Below, piece after piece: positions 1 to 9,944 of a DNA stretch of 64,000 nucleotides. Both the position numbers and the translations under genes were made by a program. Under the pieces are notes generated by a model. That model had not been told where the DNA came from. It did no database searches and saw only the letters and a program-made list of their open reading frames with translations. The DNA is taken from assembly GCF_014905175.1 (NCBI RefSeq), contig NC_057789.1:5642001-5706000 (forward strand), in the 5' to 3' direction. Source of the stretch: Aphidius gifuensis (taxonomy: Eukaryota; Arthropoda; Insecta; Hymenoptera; Braconidae). Positions within the stretch are counted from its first letter, which is position 1, and each line of letters starts with the position of its first letter.

Positions 1-1787
1 TTATTAAGATTTTTTAAAACACTTGATATGACACCAGTACCAAGTGTTGTTGAAGCATCACGAAGAGTAAAACGCTCTCCTTTTTCTAAAACCATTGGCC
101 TCAATAATTTCAATTGCATTCTAAAAGAAAAATGAATAAACGACAGAGTTAATTATAAATTGTTTGAATAAATATTTTTCAATTCAAATTTTACATTAAA
201 GAACTTACGTAACATCTTCACCAGGCATAGCCAATTGTTCTTTTGGAATATTAATTTCAACACAACAATCCCATGATTTACAGAACATTTGTAATCGTAT
301 AAAATTGGATAAAGCTCTGTTTTTACCTCCTTCCTCAGATGTGTGAATATAGACTTGTGCTTCAATATGGTCATGTGTTGTTATACTACCTGGTTCACAC
401 ATAACCATTCCTCTTACTTGATCTTTTTTAACCCCACTAATGAGGACACCAACTTGATCACCAGCATGTGCCTCATTTAATGTTGTAGGAAACATATTAA
501 AACCAGTTATCACACTGGTAAATGTTTTATTAATACCAACAAATTCACAAGTCATTCCTTTTTTAATAATTCCACGTTTTAATTTTCCAATGACAACAGT
601 ATCATGTCCAGATGATGAATATGCACCTTCAACTGGCATTAGAAATGGTTTGTCTAAATCTCTAACTGGTGTTGGTATAAAATTATCCAGTTCACTTAAT
701 AGTTTTATTATAGCACGATACCCAATTTCATTATTTTTACCTTTAAGTGCACATAATGCACTGCCTTTAACAATTGGTGTTTTATTACTATTAAAACCCA
801 TTTCAGATAACAGTTTGCGTATTTCCATTTCAACAAATTTAATTCCTTCAATATTAGCAACATCAACTTTATTTATAAAAACAATAATATGTTCAACTCC
901 AATTTGTTTTGATAATATTAAATGTTTACGTGTTTGTGACATAATACCTTCATTTGCAGCAACAACAAGTATTGCACCATCAATTTGTTCTGTGCCAATA
1001 ATCATATTTTTAATATAATCAACATTTTTTGGATAATCAGTATGTGTATAATGACGATTGTCTGTTTCATATTCAACTTGAGTAACATTTATTTTTATGC
1101 CAACTGAATTCTCTTCTGCTGCATTATAACTTTTTGATGTTGCTAAACCATTTTTAGATAATATTTTTGTTATTGCTGCTGTTAGTGTTGACTTTCCATG
1201 ATTAGCATGACCTATTGTACCAATATTACAATGAGGTTTTTCACCAATATGTTCTCTTTCTTCAGCATAAAAACGAGTTTGAATTTTTGGTAATGATTCT
1301 TTTTCACCAACTTGTTTTTGTTGCTGTAAATTATTTAAATTATTATTAGGTTATTTTTGCATTATCTTGAAATACTTTCAGTCAGTTGGAAATAAGAGAC
1401 AGAGAGAGCGATAGAGAGAGTGAGAGAGAGAGACAGAGAGAGAGAAATTCGAATTAATAATTATTTATTTCTTGTTTAACTTACACATTTTAAAAAATGA
1501 TGACTATAGACAATGTGTCTCAGTGTTCTGCGAATAACTGTAACAAAATGATAAATTAATGATTAATTATTTAAACAATCCAGGAGATATTGAAATACAT
1601 TTTATTCCTAACCAAAAATTACATGCGGCTTGTTATGATTATTATGAAAATGATTGAATACTAAAATAATGTATTTTAGTAAGCGAATAACTTTTTTTTT
1701 GTTGATTATTATAAATAATTATTGTTGCTATATTGTCATTAAATAATTACCTGGAATTGAAATAGCTCGAGCTAATACCAAAGCCAT
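1..1787 (-). CDS. Mitochondrial elongation factor Tu-like protein, degenerate G domain, 3' end beyond window
   Basis: Four exons read on the minus strand: 1751-1787 (start ATG at 1787), 1485-1537, 209-1323 and 1-120 (runs to the window edge). All junctions are GT-AG and keep one frame for about 441 codons. The N-terminus is Arg-rich and lacks acids, as in a mitochondrial presequence. The body matches mitochondrial EF-Tu from the G domain (KPHCNIGTIGHANHGKSTL) through domains 2 and 3 (LRPMVLEKGERFTLRD). EF-Tu delivers aminoacyl-tRNA to the ribosome as a GTPase. Several catalytic positions are altered here: the P-loop reads GHANHGKS, not GHVDHGKT; DCPGHAD reads DYPKNVD, losing the DxxG glycine and the catalytic His; the switch-I GITI reads GIKI. 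NKVD and GSAL are intact. It is probably a divergent paralogue of the normal gene rather than the working factor. Family assignment is firm, function is not. Confidence 0.88.
1394..1446. repeat. GA-rich microsatellite
   Basis: An imperfect (GA)n tract with CAGAGA and GCGATA interruptions lies in the intron between exons 2 and 3 of the EF-Tu-like gene. No function is suggested. Confidence 0.9.
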
Positions 1788-3734
1788 ATTTTCTTTTTGT
1801 TTATCACAAATTACAATGTTTTTTTTTTTTTTTTATTCACTGGTAAGTGGTAACTCGGCAAAGTGGACACCAAGTAAAAATGGCGGTAGTGTTGTGTTTT
1901 TTTTTTCCAATGGAAAATTGAATAAATTGAATTACGTAATGATAATATTTGCTAAATAGATAGTTGATATTTTGGATGTAAATATATTTATAAATTTTTA
2001 TTGCAAGAAATGTTAAATTTTTGGGTGCATTTCTTTAATAAAAAATTTTTTTTCGTTTTGCAATTTCGCCCTGTAATACCGACTAAAAACTAGAAACAGA
2101 AACAACGACAAAAGTGATAAAATTCTCTATGCCATATTCCAGACTTTACAGTTTACGATAATGTGAGGTACGACCTATGTGACAATAACAAACAATCACA
2201 ACAAGTCAATTATCTATTTATTTCAGTTTGATATAAACATTGAACAGTTATCCATCTAATAATTCGAAGCCAAAAAAAAAAATGTCATGTGTCAGTACTG
2301 CCACTACAAGAAACAACTTTTTCCTATAAAATTTTGGCCGGTATTACAGGGCGAAATTGCAAACCGAAAAAAAATTTTTTATACACCCTTTGTTATTTCT
2401 TTTTATCATTTTTTTTATCGTCATGAGAATAATTCGCGTGGTTTGTCGTGACATATTTATATATTATTTATATATTGATTATGTCGTGACATATTTAAAA
2501 TAATTATAAAATTTTTAAACAATGCGAAATAATTTTTTATCATGACACAATCAACCTGGAAAAAAAAATCCAGAGCAGCGATTTTTTTATGATTGTTATT
2601 ATTTGCGTAGAATTAAAAAAAAGGTGTAAATTTTAATGAAATTTAATTGTCAATTGAATCTAGTCGAGTCATTAAATTAATCATGGAAAAAAATTCCGGA
2701 AAAGTTTTAAAATTTTTTTTTTTTAATCATTTCAAGTCATAAAAATAATATAACATATATTACAATAAATATTTTTAAAAAATTTTAGATAATTTATATT
2801 ATTGTAATAAAATGTTAAAAAAAACGAAATTAATTAATTTATTTATTTATTTAAATAGTTTAGTAAAAAATTAATTAAAAAAATAAAAATTTAATTTTTT
2901 TTTTTGTATAAAAATTTTTATGCAAAAAAAAAAAAAACAAAAAAAAATACATATTTTTGTAATGAAAATAAAAAATAGAATTTATTTATTTAAAGAAAAC
3001 AGTAAATTATTTTTAAAACAATTATTGTTTTTATTAATATTTTATTGTTATTAAAATATTTACAAATATTTTCAATGATTTTCGTTATATTCAATTTATG
3101 ATAAATGTTTTATAAATTGCAAAATAAAATTAAAAAAAAAAAAAAGATAAATATATTCTCATTTAAAAAACAAACATACAAGTTGTATTTTAAATTTCAT
3201 GTATCTTATTTGCCTTCGGCAACTCTAATGAAGACGAAGCGTGCATTTTAAAGTGGCCCTTTATTTCTCGATACTGAAATTCAATGTTAATATTATTAAA
3301 TTCTGTATAATATATTTTTTTTTCGTTCTCAGTATAGCTGCTCAAAAAAAGAAAAAAAAAAAATAACAATTTTCTTTATTTTTTAAATGTATATTTATAA
3401 CGGTAAAATAAGATAAACATCGTATTTAAAAATAAATAAATAAATGAATAAATAGTCAAATTAAAATCATTAAAATAACATGTTGTGTAATCAGAAGGTA
3501 ATCATTCACAAGTACATATATAGGTATATTCAAATGATTATTCAACTTTAAACAAAGATAAAACTGTAAATTATCAAAAAAAAAATTATTTAAATACTCA
3601 AGTTATAAAAATTGAATTTTCTAGTAAAATAATTGTTTTTAAAAATTTTTTTTTTCAAAAACTTTTGTATTTAATTAATTCATTATAATATGTAAAAAAT
3701 ATTTACTGGACAATAAAGTAAAAATTTTTGTGAT
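1788..3734. other. AT-rich intergenic DNA
   Basis: No supportable gene lies between the EF-Tu-like gene and the LRR-derived fragment. The stretch holds the inverted-repeat element at about 2037-2382 and long A/T runs. A short less AT-rich patch near 3208-3255 has no recognisable coding content. The promoter and 5' UTR of the minus-strand EF-Tu-like gene should lie just above 1787, but no clear motif is visible. Confidence 0.7.
2037..2382. mobile_element. MITE-like element with about 40 bp terminal inverted repeats
   Basis: The left end (from 2037) and the right end (to 2382) are reverse complements over roughly 40 bases. Both contain an A6T8-like end followed by GCAATTTCGCCCTGTAATAC. The left copy has CGTTTTGC where the right has CGGTTTGC. 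The element is about 345 bp, has no coding capacity, and its interior is unrelated AT-rich sequence, as in miniature inverted-repeat transposable elements. The ends sit beside TA/AT dinucleotides, so a TA target duplication is possible but cannot be separated from the AT-rich context. The transposase family is not identifiable from this copy. Confidence 0.72.
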
Positions 3735-3945
3735 ATGGATAAAATTGATAGCGGTGCTTTTGCAGAATCAAAAATAAATATTCTTAATATAGCTGAAAAC
3801 CCTCTAAAGAAGATTTCAAAACAAGTCTCTCAAGAATTACAACATTACACAAGTAGTTTTAAGCAAAACTAATCAAGGATCAAGAAGAAAATTTCTAAAA
3901 GATTTTCAACATAAACTCAAATCGATTGGATAACATCAAGTTTTT
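3735..3945 (+). pseudogene. Truncated duplicate of the 3' end of the LRR gene
   Basis: Positions 3738-3945 are a close copy of the last part of the LRR gene at about 5400-5600, including its 3' UTR. The shared UTR words include GGATCAAGAAGAAAATTTCT and AACATAAACTCAAATCGAT. A 45-codon frame (3735-3872) remains open and encodes the terminal LRR (KIDSGAFAESKINILNIAEN). Its start ATG is not the family's start, and no signal peptide or upstream repeats precede it. It is best read as the tail of a tandem duplicate whose 5' part was lost. The downstream copy is intact. Confidence 0.8.
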
Positions 3946-4499
3946 CTTTTTCAACTGCAATAAAATTAAAAATTCCATATGTAACCTTGTTCTTTAAATG
4001 TAAAAAAATAAATATTCAAATGATAAATTTTTTTTTTTAAAATATGTATTGTTTTTTTTATTGTGTTTATTTTAATATTATTTTGTTTCAACCTTCAATA
4101 CTTGATAATTTTTTATTACACTAAAAAAATGCATTATTATCATTTTAAAAAAATGGAAAAATAAAAAACACTTTTAAAACCCGGACATATATATTGAAAG
4201 TAATAAAATACAGACATTAATTTATTTCGATAATATAAAGAAATAAATTTATAAAAAAAAAAACGTATAAAGATAAAAATGTTTTTATAGTAAAACTTAT
4301 GTATTGTCCAAGAATTAGCATGATATTTAAAATATTATTTCAAAATTTAAGTTTTCTTCAATAATATGTTTTTCAAAAATTTATGTCATCATTTTTTTAT
4401 GATATATTTATTGTTCATTTTTTTCAGTGGATGGCTGGTTGGAAAAAAAAGACAATCAGTATAAAGTAAAAGTTCAGTGAAGAATATTGAATTTAAAAA

Positions 4500-5516
4500 A
4501 TGCAGAAAAGTTTATTAATTTTATTATTCTTCGGAATAGTATTATGTGGCAAAGTTGTTGGCAAACTTAAGATTGTTTGTAACGAAAAAAATAAGGTTAA
4601 AACTTGTAGAGCCGATGATATATTGATGTCGGTTGAAACTAAAGTTTCTAATGCGGAATTATCAGAGCCGACGGTGTCAGTTATTCTTGCGGGGGCCTTT
4701 GAGGAATGTGCAGAATTAACAGTTCTAAGATTAAATTTGAGGAAAGGACCAATAATATTATCAAAAAATCCTTTTAAAGGGTTGAGTTGGTTGAGCGAGA
4801 TTTATTTTGGAGACAGTCTAGTGACTTTGTATGATGATACTTTTCAATCCAAGCTAAATCTCAAGATAATAAAGATGAGACTTTGCGAATTTACGACTGA
4901 ACTCGCAAATAAATTTGATAACCTTCACTATTTGAAAGAACTACGTATCAAAAATGGCCATTTGGAAAACATAAAAGCTCACACATTTAACAGTAATAAA
5001 AATTACATGGAAATTCTTGAATTATCACCTTGTTCAATTTTTTCTATTGAAGCAAATGCCTTTGCAGCTTTGATTCACTTAGTCACGTTGGATTTGTCAA
5101 ATAATACATTGATGAGAATTACACCTGATACATTTAAAGGTCTTTCTAAACTGAAAACTTTGAATCTAACAAATAATAATTTATACACAATTGGAGTAAC
5201 AGCATTCAATGGATTGATTGAACTCGTGACTTTTGATATATCATACAATGATTTGATAGAAATAGCATCAACAGCATTTCATAATCTTAAAATTGGAGAT
5301 TTCATGTTAAACAAAAATAGATTTAAAAAGATTGCTAAAGGATTATTCAATTATCCAAATTCAAATATGAGTCAAAATATTTATTTACAAAATAATTTCA
5401 TTGACAAAATTGAGGACGGTGCTTTTGCACTATCGAAAAAAGAAATTCTTAATATTTATAAAAACCCTCTTGTACTAACTAACAGAAAAGTCTTACAAGA
5501 ATTAAAAAAGCTCTGA
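4500..5516 (+). CDS. Secreted leucine-rich-repeat protein, intronless
   Basis: A single uninterrupted 338-codon frame. The first 20 or so residues (MQKSLLILLFFGIVLCG) form a classic signal peptide, followed by Cys residues typical of an LRR N-terminal cap. From about residue 75 to the end there are roughly nine 24-residue LRRs; the best are LVTLDLSNNTLMRI, LKTLNLTNNNLYTI and LVTFDISYNDLIEI. There is no transmembrane segment or intracellular domain after the repeats, so the product is a free extracellular LRR solenoid resembling the ectodomain of Toll-type receptors. Secreted LRR proteins are known venom components in some aphid-parasitoid wasps; that role here is speculation. Lack of introns suggests a retroposed or recently derived gene. 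The truncated 3' copy at 3735-3945 shows that the locus duplicates. Confidence 0.85.
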   Translation: MQKSLLILLFFGIVLCGKVVGKLKIVCNEKNKVKTCRADDILMSVETKVSNAELSEPTVSVILAGAFEECAELTVLRLNLRKGPIILSKNPFKGLSWLSEIYFGDSLVTLYDDTFQSKLNLKIIKMRLCEFTTELANKFDNLHYLKELRIKNGHLENIKAHTFNSNKNYMEILELSPCSIFSIEANAFAALIHLVTLDLSNNTLMRITPDTFKGLSKLKTLNLTNNNLYTIGVTAFNGLIELVTFDISYNDLIEIASTAFHNLKIGDFMLNKNRFKKIAKGLFNYPNSNMSQNIYLQNNFIDKIEDGAFALSKKEILNIYKNPLVLTNRKVLQELKKL

Positions 5517-6218
5517 AGCTTTTAAGCAAAACAAATCGAGGATCAAGAAGAAAATTTCTAAAAGATTCTCAACATAAACTCAAATCGATGGAAAATAATC
5601 AAGTTTTTTGAAATAGAAGTTTATAAATCAAATAATTTTCTTCAAAAAATTGTCTCTATCTGTAATTTGCTTGTATAGAAAGTTAAATAGATTTTTTTTT
5701 TATACAACTTTTCTCACAAGAAATACAATTTAATGAAAAATATATTTTATGAATTTTTTATTATTATATCTGTACATGTAATTTTTTTTTTATAAATATT
5801 CATAATGTTAATTGATTCAAATATATTATTTCGATTTAATATACATTGCTAGCGTTGAATATTTAATTAATTTTTATCAAGAAATTAAATTATATATTTC
5901 AATGCTATGTGAAGTATTTATTTATTCAAAAGTTTATCCAAGTGAATAAGTTTGAAGAAAAATTATATATATTCTCAGAAATATCATAATGACAAATTTA
6001 AACTTGTAATGTAGTTTGTTGAATTGAAAGTCATTATTACCGCATGAATAGTTTCAAGAATTTTATATGAAACCAACAATTTTTGATTAACAGTAGTTGA
6101 TTGAAAAAACGTGCACAGTAAAATTGAATCGATTGTCCCTGACAAAAGTTAAAAAACAAATTAAAAAAAAAAAAAAAAAATTAAACAAAACAAAATCAAG
6201 TACATTTACAATGAATTG
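5517..6218. other. 3' flank of the LRR gene, AT-rich
   Basis: Positions 5517-5610 are the part of the LRR 3' UTR shared with the upstream fragment. The remainder is poly-A/T-rich with no frame, repeat or motif that I can support. Confidence 0.6.
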
Positions 6219-6460
6219 TTAAGGTCTCGGTCTTGGTCTTGGAATAGTCATATAGTCGATCAATGGCGCGTAACTTGACTTTATTGATGATTGTTGATGA
6301 TGATAGAAGAAGGGAGAATTTTTAAATAAAAAAATATGTTATGCCTTCTGTGAATATATAGACTTACATTGCAATTTAATTCAGCAAAAAAAAAAAAAAG
6401 AAATATTATGTACGACAGTTTATACTCACGGACCGGTTCAGGGACGCTTCTTCGAGGCTT
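6219..6460 (-). CDS. Candidate two terminal exons of an unidentified minus-strand gene, Pro/Arg-rich C-terminus
   Basis: Two short stretches stand out from the AT-rich background on the minus strand. 6430-6460 is flanked by TGTCTTAG and GTGAGT. 6219-6278 is preceded by TCAATAAAG and ends with TAA. Joined, they stay in frame and give SLEEASLNRS followed by SSYAPLIDYMTIPRPRPRP and a stop. No further exon of the gene was recognised upstream (above 6460), and I do not recognise the protein. It could be the end of a gene that overlaps the ATPase locus on the other strand, or a relic. Confidence 0.33.
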
Positions 6461-7244
6461 CTAAGACACACCAAGTTTAAATGGACAGATATTAAAAAAC
6501 AGCAACTATTAACAACAATAAATCAAAAATAATTAATAAACAAATTTAATCGAAAAAATAGTAAGTGAATAAATTTATCCCAATTTATTTATAATCATTT
6601 CTTTTTGATTTTAGAAAAATAAATAAAAAAAAAATAGACAAACAATAATTATAATAATAACTCCATTAGATGAGACTGGTTAATTTTTTTCTGGTTATCA
6701 TTTGGCTTCGCTTAATAATAATGATAATAATAAAAATAATTTAAATCCCTAATGAAGTTCTGGTAATAATAAAATACGTGACAAGTGTTTTTTTTTGTAG
6801 AAATAATGAATTTTAATGTTAAATATATTGTAACAATATTAAATTTAATTGGAATTAAATTGTGTATGGTTTGTTGAAGATACTAAGCATGTAAAAAATA
6901 ATAAAAAGTTTAATAGAATAAAATGCAGTCAATTGATTCGATCGTGGCACCACAATGCTAGTTGTATTCTTGGCATAGCACACACTCAAGATGTTATATA
7001 CTCGATAGTTTCTATATACTTTTTTTTTATTTAACTAGAGGTAGACAGATAGATAAAGAAAGAAAAAAAAATTCACGTGTTTGACTTGAATTGTTTGAGT
7101 TACAGTGGGAAAAACTTGAAATATTCTTTTTATCATTTCATCATGATTTTCAATGAATTATTTTATACAAAAATATAATAAATAAATGATTTTTATTTAT
7201 TGATTTATTGATTTATATATTTCTTTGCGTTTTTTTTTTTTCAG
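6461..7244. other. Non-coding stretch upstream of the ATPase exons
   Basis: This is probably intron of the P4-ATPase locus. The N-terminal ATPase exons (actuator N-region, TM1-2) were looked for and not found. A patch at 6923-6992 has a mixed-base frame in both directions but no recognisable protein. Confidence 0.5.
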
Positions 7245-8646
7245 TGATGTTAATCGATATGCAAAAATTCCTTGGAAAGACGTCAAGGTTGGTGACCTTA
7301 TACATTTATCAAACAATGAAATTGTACCAGCTGATTTATTGTTATTACGAAGCAGTGATCCTCAGGGTTTTGCACTTTTGGATACTTGTAATTTAGACGG
7401 TGAAACAAATCTTAAACAACGACAAGTTGTTAGAGGTTTTTTAGATATTCAAGATACATTTCAACCATCAAAATTTCGTTCAGTTGTTGAAGTTGATCAA
7501 CCAAGCACAAAAATTTACAGGTAATAATATCAATAAACATTTTTTATAAATTATATATTATTAAATTTTTCAATTATTTATCAAAAGATTTTATGGAGCT
7601 GTTGTACATCCAAATGGTACCAGAGTACCAGTGACAACTGAAAATCTTTTATTACGTGAATGTTTATTAAAAAATACGGATTTCATCAAGGGAATTGTTG
7701 TTTATGCTGGTCACGAAACAAAAGCTATGCTGGACAATGGTGGTCCACGTTATAAAGTAAGTTATCATTGTTAGTTTATTTTTGTTGGCTTGGAAAAAAA
7801 TAAAACTAATGATATTTTGATAATTTATTTTACAGCGTTCAAGATTAGAACGACAAATGAATCTTGATATAATATGGTGTGTTTTGATACTAATTGTAAT
7901 GTGTATTGTTGGAGCTGTTGGTTGTAAATTATGGCTATCAACATTCAAAACAACTACCTCTGTGCCTTTTTTGCCAGATTTTAGTAATTCAAATTACGAG
8001 GGTATATTAACATTTTTAACATTTGTTATAATACTTCAAGTTATGATACCACTTAGTTTATATGTTACAATGGAAATGGCTAAAGTTGGACAAGTTTATC
8101 ATATTGGTCATGATACTGAACTTCATGATCCTGAAACTGGATGCAAAGCTGAATGTCGAGCTTTAAATATCACTGAAGAATTGGGTCAGGTAAATTGATA
8201 TAGAAATATAAACTTTAATTGGTAATGTTAATTTATTAATAAAGGACAATTTATTTTATTATAAAAAAAAAATAATTGTATTTTTATTATTCTGTTGAAT
8301 TATCTAGATACAATATGTATTCTCAGACAAAACTGGAACATTGACAATAAACAAAATGATATTTCGACGATGTATTGTTGGTGGTCAAGATTATGCTCAT
8401 CTTGGTGAAGATGTTGATATAATGGCATGTACAAGATTAAAAGAAGATTTATTAATTGGAAATGCACGTCATAGACTTCAAGAATTTCTTATAATGTTGG
8501 CTATTTGTAATACAGTTGTTGTCAATACACAGCCACATCGTGACATCATGAATTCAAGAGGGAAAAATCGACACTGTTGTGCCACAATATGCACGCAAAG
8601 AGAAGGAGAAGGAGAACGATTATGGCTGAAAAATAGTTATAGTTGA
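7245..8646 (+). pseudogene. Fragment of an ATP10-like (class V) P4-type phospholipid-transporting ATPase
   Basis: Four exons (7245-7520, 7588-7756, 7836-8189, 8308-8646) with good splice sites keep one frame for about 379 codons. The order is: actuator domain (WKDVKVGDLIHLSNNEIVPADLL and DTCNLDGETNLKQRQVV, the P4 DGET motif), TM3-4 with the PLSLYV segment, then the phosphorylation site FSDKTGTLT at about 8319-8345. The sequence resembles ATP10 flippases, which move phospholipids to the cytosolic leaflet. The match stops after PHRDIMNS near 8553. The frame then drifts through unrelated residues to a TGA at 8646, while a neighbouring frame looks more protein-like, suggesting a frameshift. The nucleotide-binding domain and TM5-10 are absent downstream, and the N-terminal exons are absent upstream. 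As it stands it cannot be a working pump, hence the pseudogene call; a misassembly is the alternative. Confidence 0.78.
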
Positions 8647-8796
8647 ATAAGTATATAAAAAATTTTATTTAATTTTTTTTTTTTTTTATTTTTCTGAGGG
8701 AAGAGAGACTTTGAGAATTGTGCAACGTGATAATATGTTATACCAGTTGTCATCAACAAATTGATAAAGAAGTTCTTCAATAAAATGTTCGTAAAA

Positions 8797-9115
8797 AATA
8801 CAGTTTCAAGACCAAATACCAAGTCAGGACTATAGTTGACTTTGATGGTCCAGCACCGAAAATTCGTATTTACCTTTCTTCAATATCATCGAGTGCTGAT
8901 GATTAAGTAATTTAAAATAAATAATTATTATTTCTGTTTTCTTTGAATATTTGAATAATATAAGTACCTATATGTTTTTTTCTTTTTGGATCATTTATTA
9001 TAATAAAACGATTTTCATATTATTTTATTGGTTTTATTACTGATTTATAATTATAGTATTAAATATTATTCGATTAATGATCATTTCTACCGATAATATA
9101 AATAACTTGAGATGT
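8797..9115 (+). pseudogene. Stray copy of the last exon and 3' UTR of the 391 aa gene at 51970-53946
   Basis: Positions 8797-8905 reproduce the terminal exon of the gene at 53847-53946, including an acceptor-like AATACAG before it. Both share ACCAAGTCAGGACTATAGTT and GACTTTGATGGTCCA. The copy ends in its own TAA at about 8905. Similarity continues through the 3' UTR (GAATATTTGAATAATA; then ATTATTCGATTAATGATCAT against ATTATTCGATAAATGATTAT) to about 9115, matching up to about 54075. No preceding exon of that gene is seen here. The intron-edge and UTR homology indicates a DNA-level segmental copy rather than a processed transcript. Confidence 0.85.
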
Positions 9116-9944
9116 TAATAGGTAAATCAAAATTTATATTACCATGATTGGAGATTAAAATTAAAACATATAAATATACAACCGTTTATTGTGATCTAAA
9201 ATTAATGACAAATAATCCTAGATTGTGTTGGGACCAAGTAGAACTGTTGAATCTCACACAACTAAAAGCAACTTACAATTTCCAACATAAATTCTCAATA
9301 CATTCAATTATAAGCTGCTTTTTCAAGTAAGTATTGGTCCAATTTCGATTGAACATACTTATGCTTCAGAATGTAGAAAAAAATTATTTAATTTTTAATT
9401 TAGAAAAATTTCCTATTATTAAAACAAGTACATATAAATTGATAATAATCATTAATTTTATTATATGTATTTGAAAATGTCAACAATAATTATTGCGTTC
9501 ATATTGTGTAAACAATTTTTACACAACCCTCTTGAGATCATAAAATGGATTAAAATAATGCAAAAAACATTACATTTTTTATTCAACACAATGATGACAA
9601 TGATAATAGAAAGTGTCATCTTTTTTTTTTATTATTTTTGTTTTGATAAAATTCAGTTTATTCATTGATTTCATACGAACAACTTGAGTTAAATAAAATT
9701 CTATAAAAATATAATCTTAAAAAACAAATAATTTTTGTATTTTTCCATTATTTTTATTATTATTTTGTCAATCGATTGAGTATAGATGTCTTGGGATGCT
9801 AGAATGCCTAGACCAAGTGAGTGGATCATTAAAAATAATAAAAATAAATATGTCAATTGAAAGGACACTTGTGATGACAATGAAAAAAATATTGCAGGAT
9901 TCTCAGTCAGTGGAAAAAATCGTGGCAATAAGACACAAGTAACC
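9116..9944. other. Upstream flank of the gustatory receptor, with a block repeated at 16960-17105
   Basis: No gene is evident. Positions about 9278-9405 (TTCCAACATAAATTCTCAAT onwards, to the run after CTTATGCTTCAGAAT) recur at 16965-17105 directly in front of a copy of the receptor's last exon. The promoter and 5' UTR of the receptor should lie in 9700-9944; a purine-rich leader precedes the ATG. Confidence 0.7.

Noticed and set aside
590..1018. Long plus-strand frame opposite the EF-Tu-like gene
   Set aside because: It is the antisense shadow of a clearly coding exon and has no protein-like content of its own.
6923..6992. Mixed-base frame before the ATPase exons
   Set aside because: Considered as an N-terminal ATPase exon. 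It lacks P4-ATPase motifs and good splice sites.
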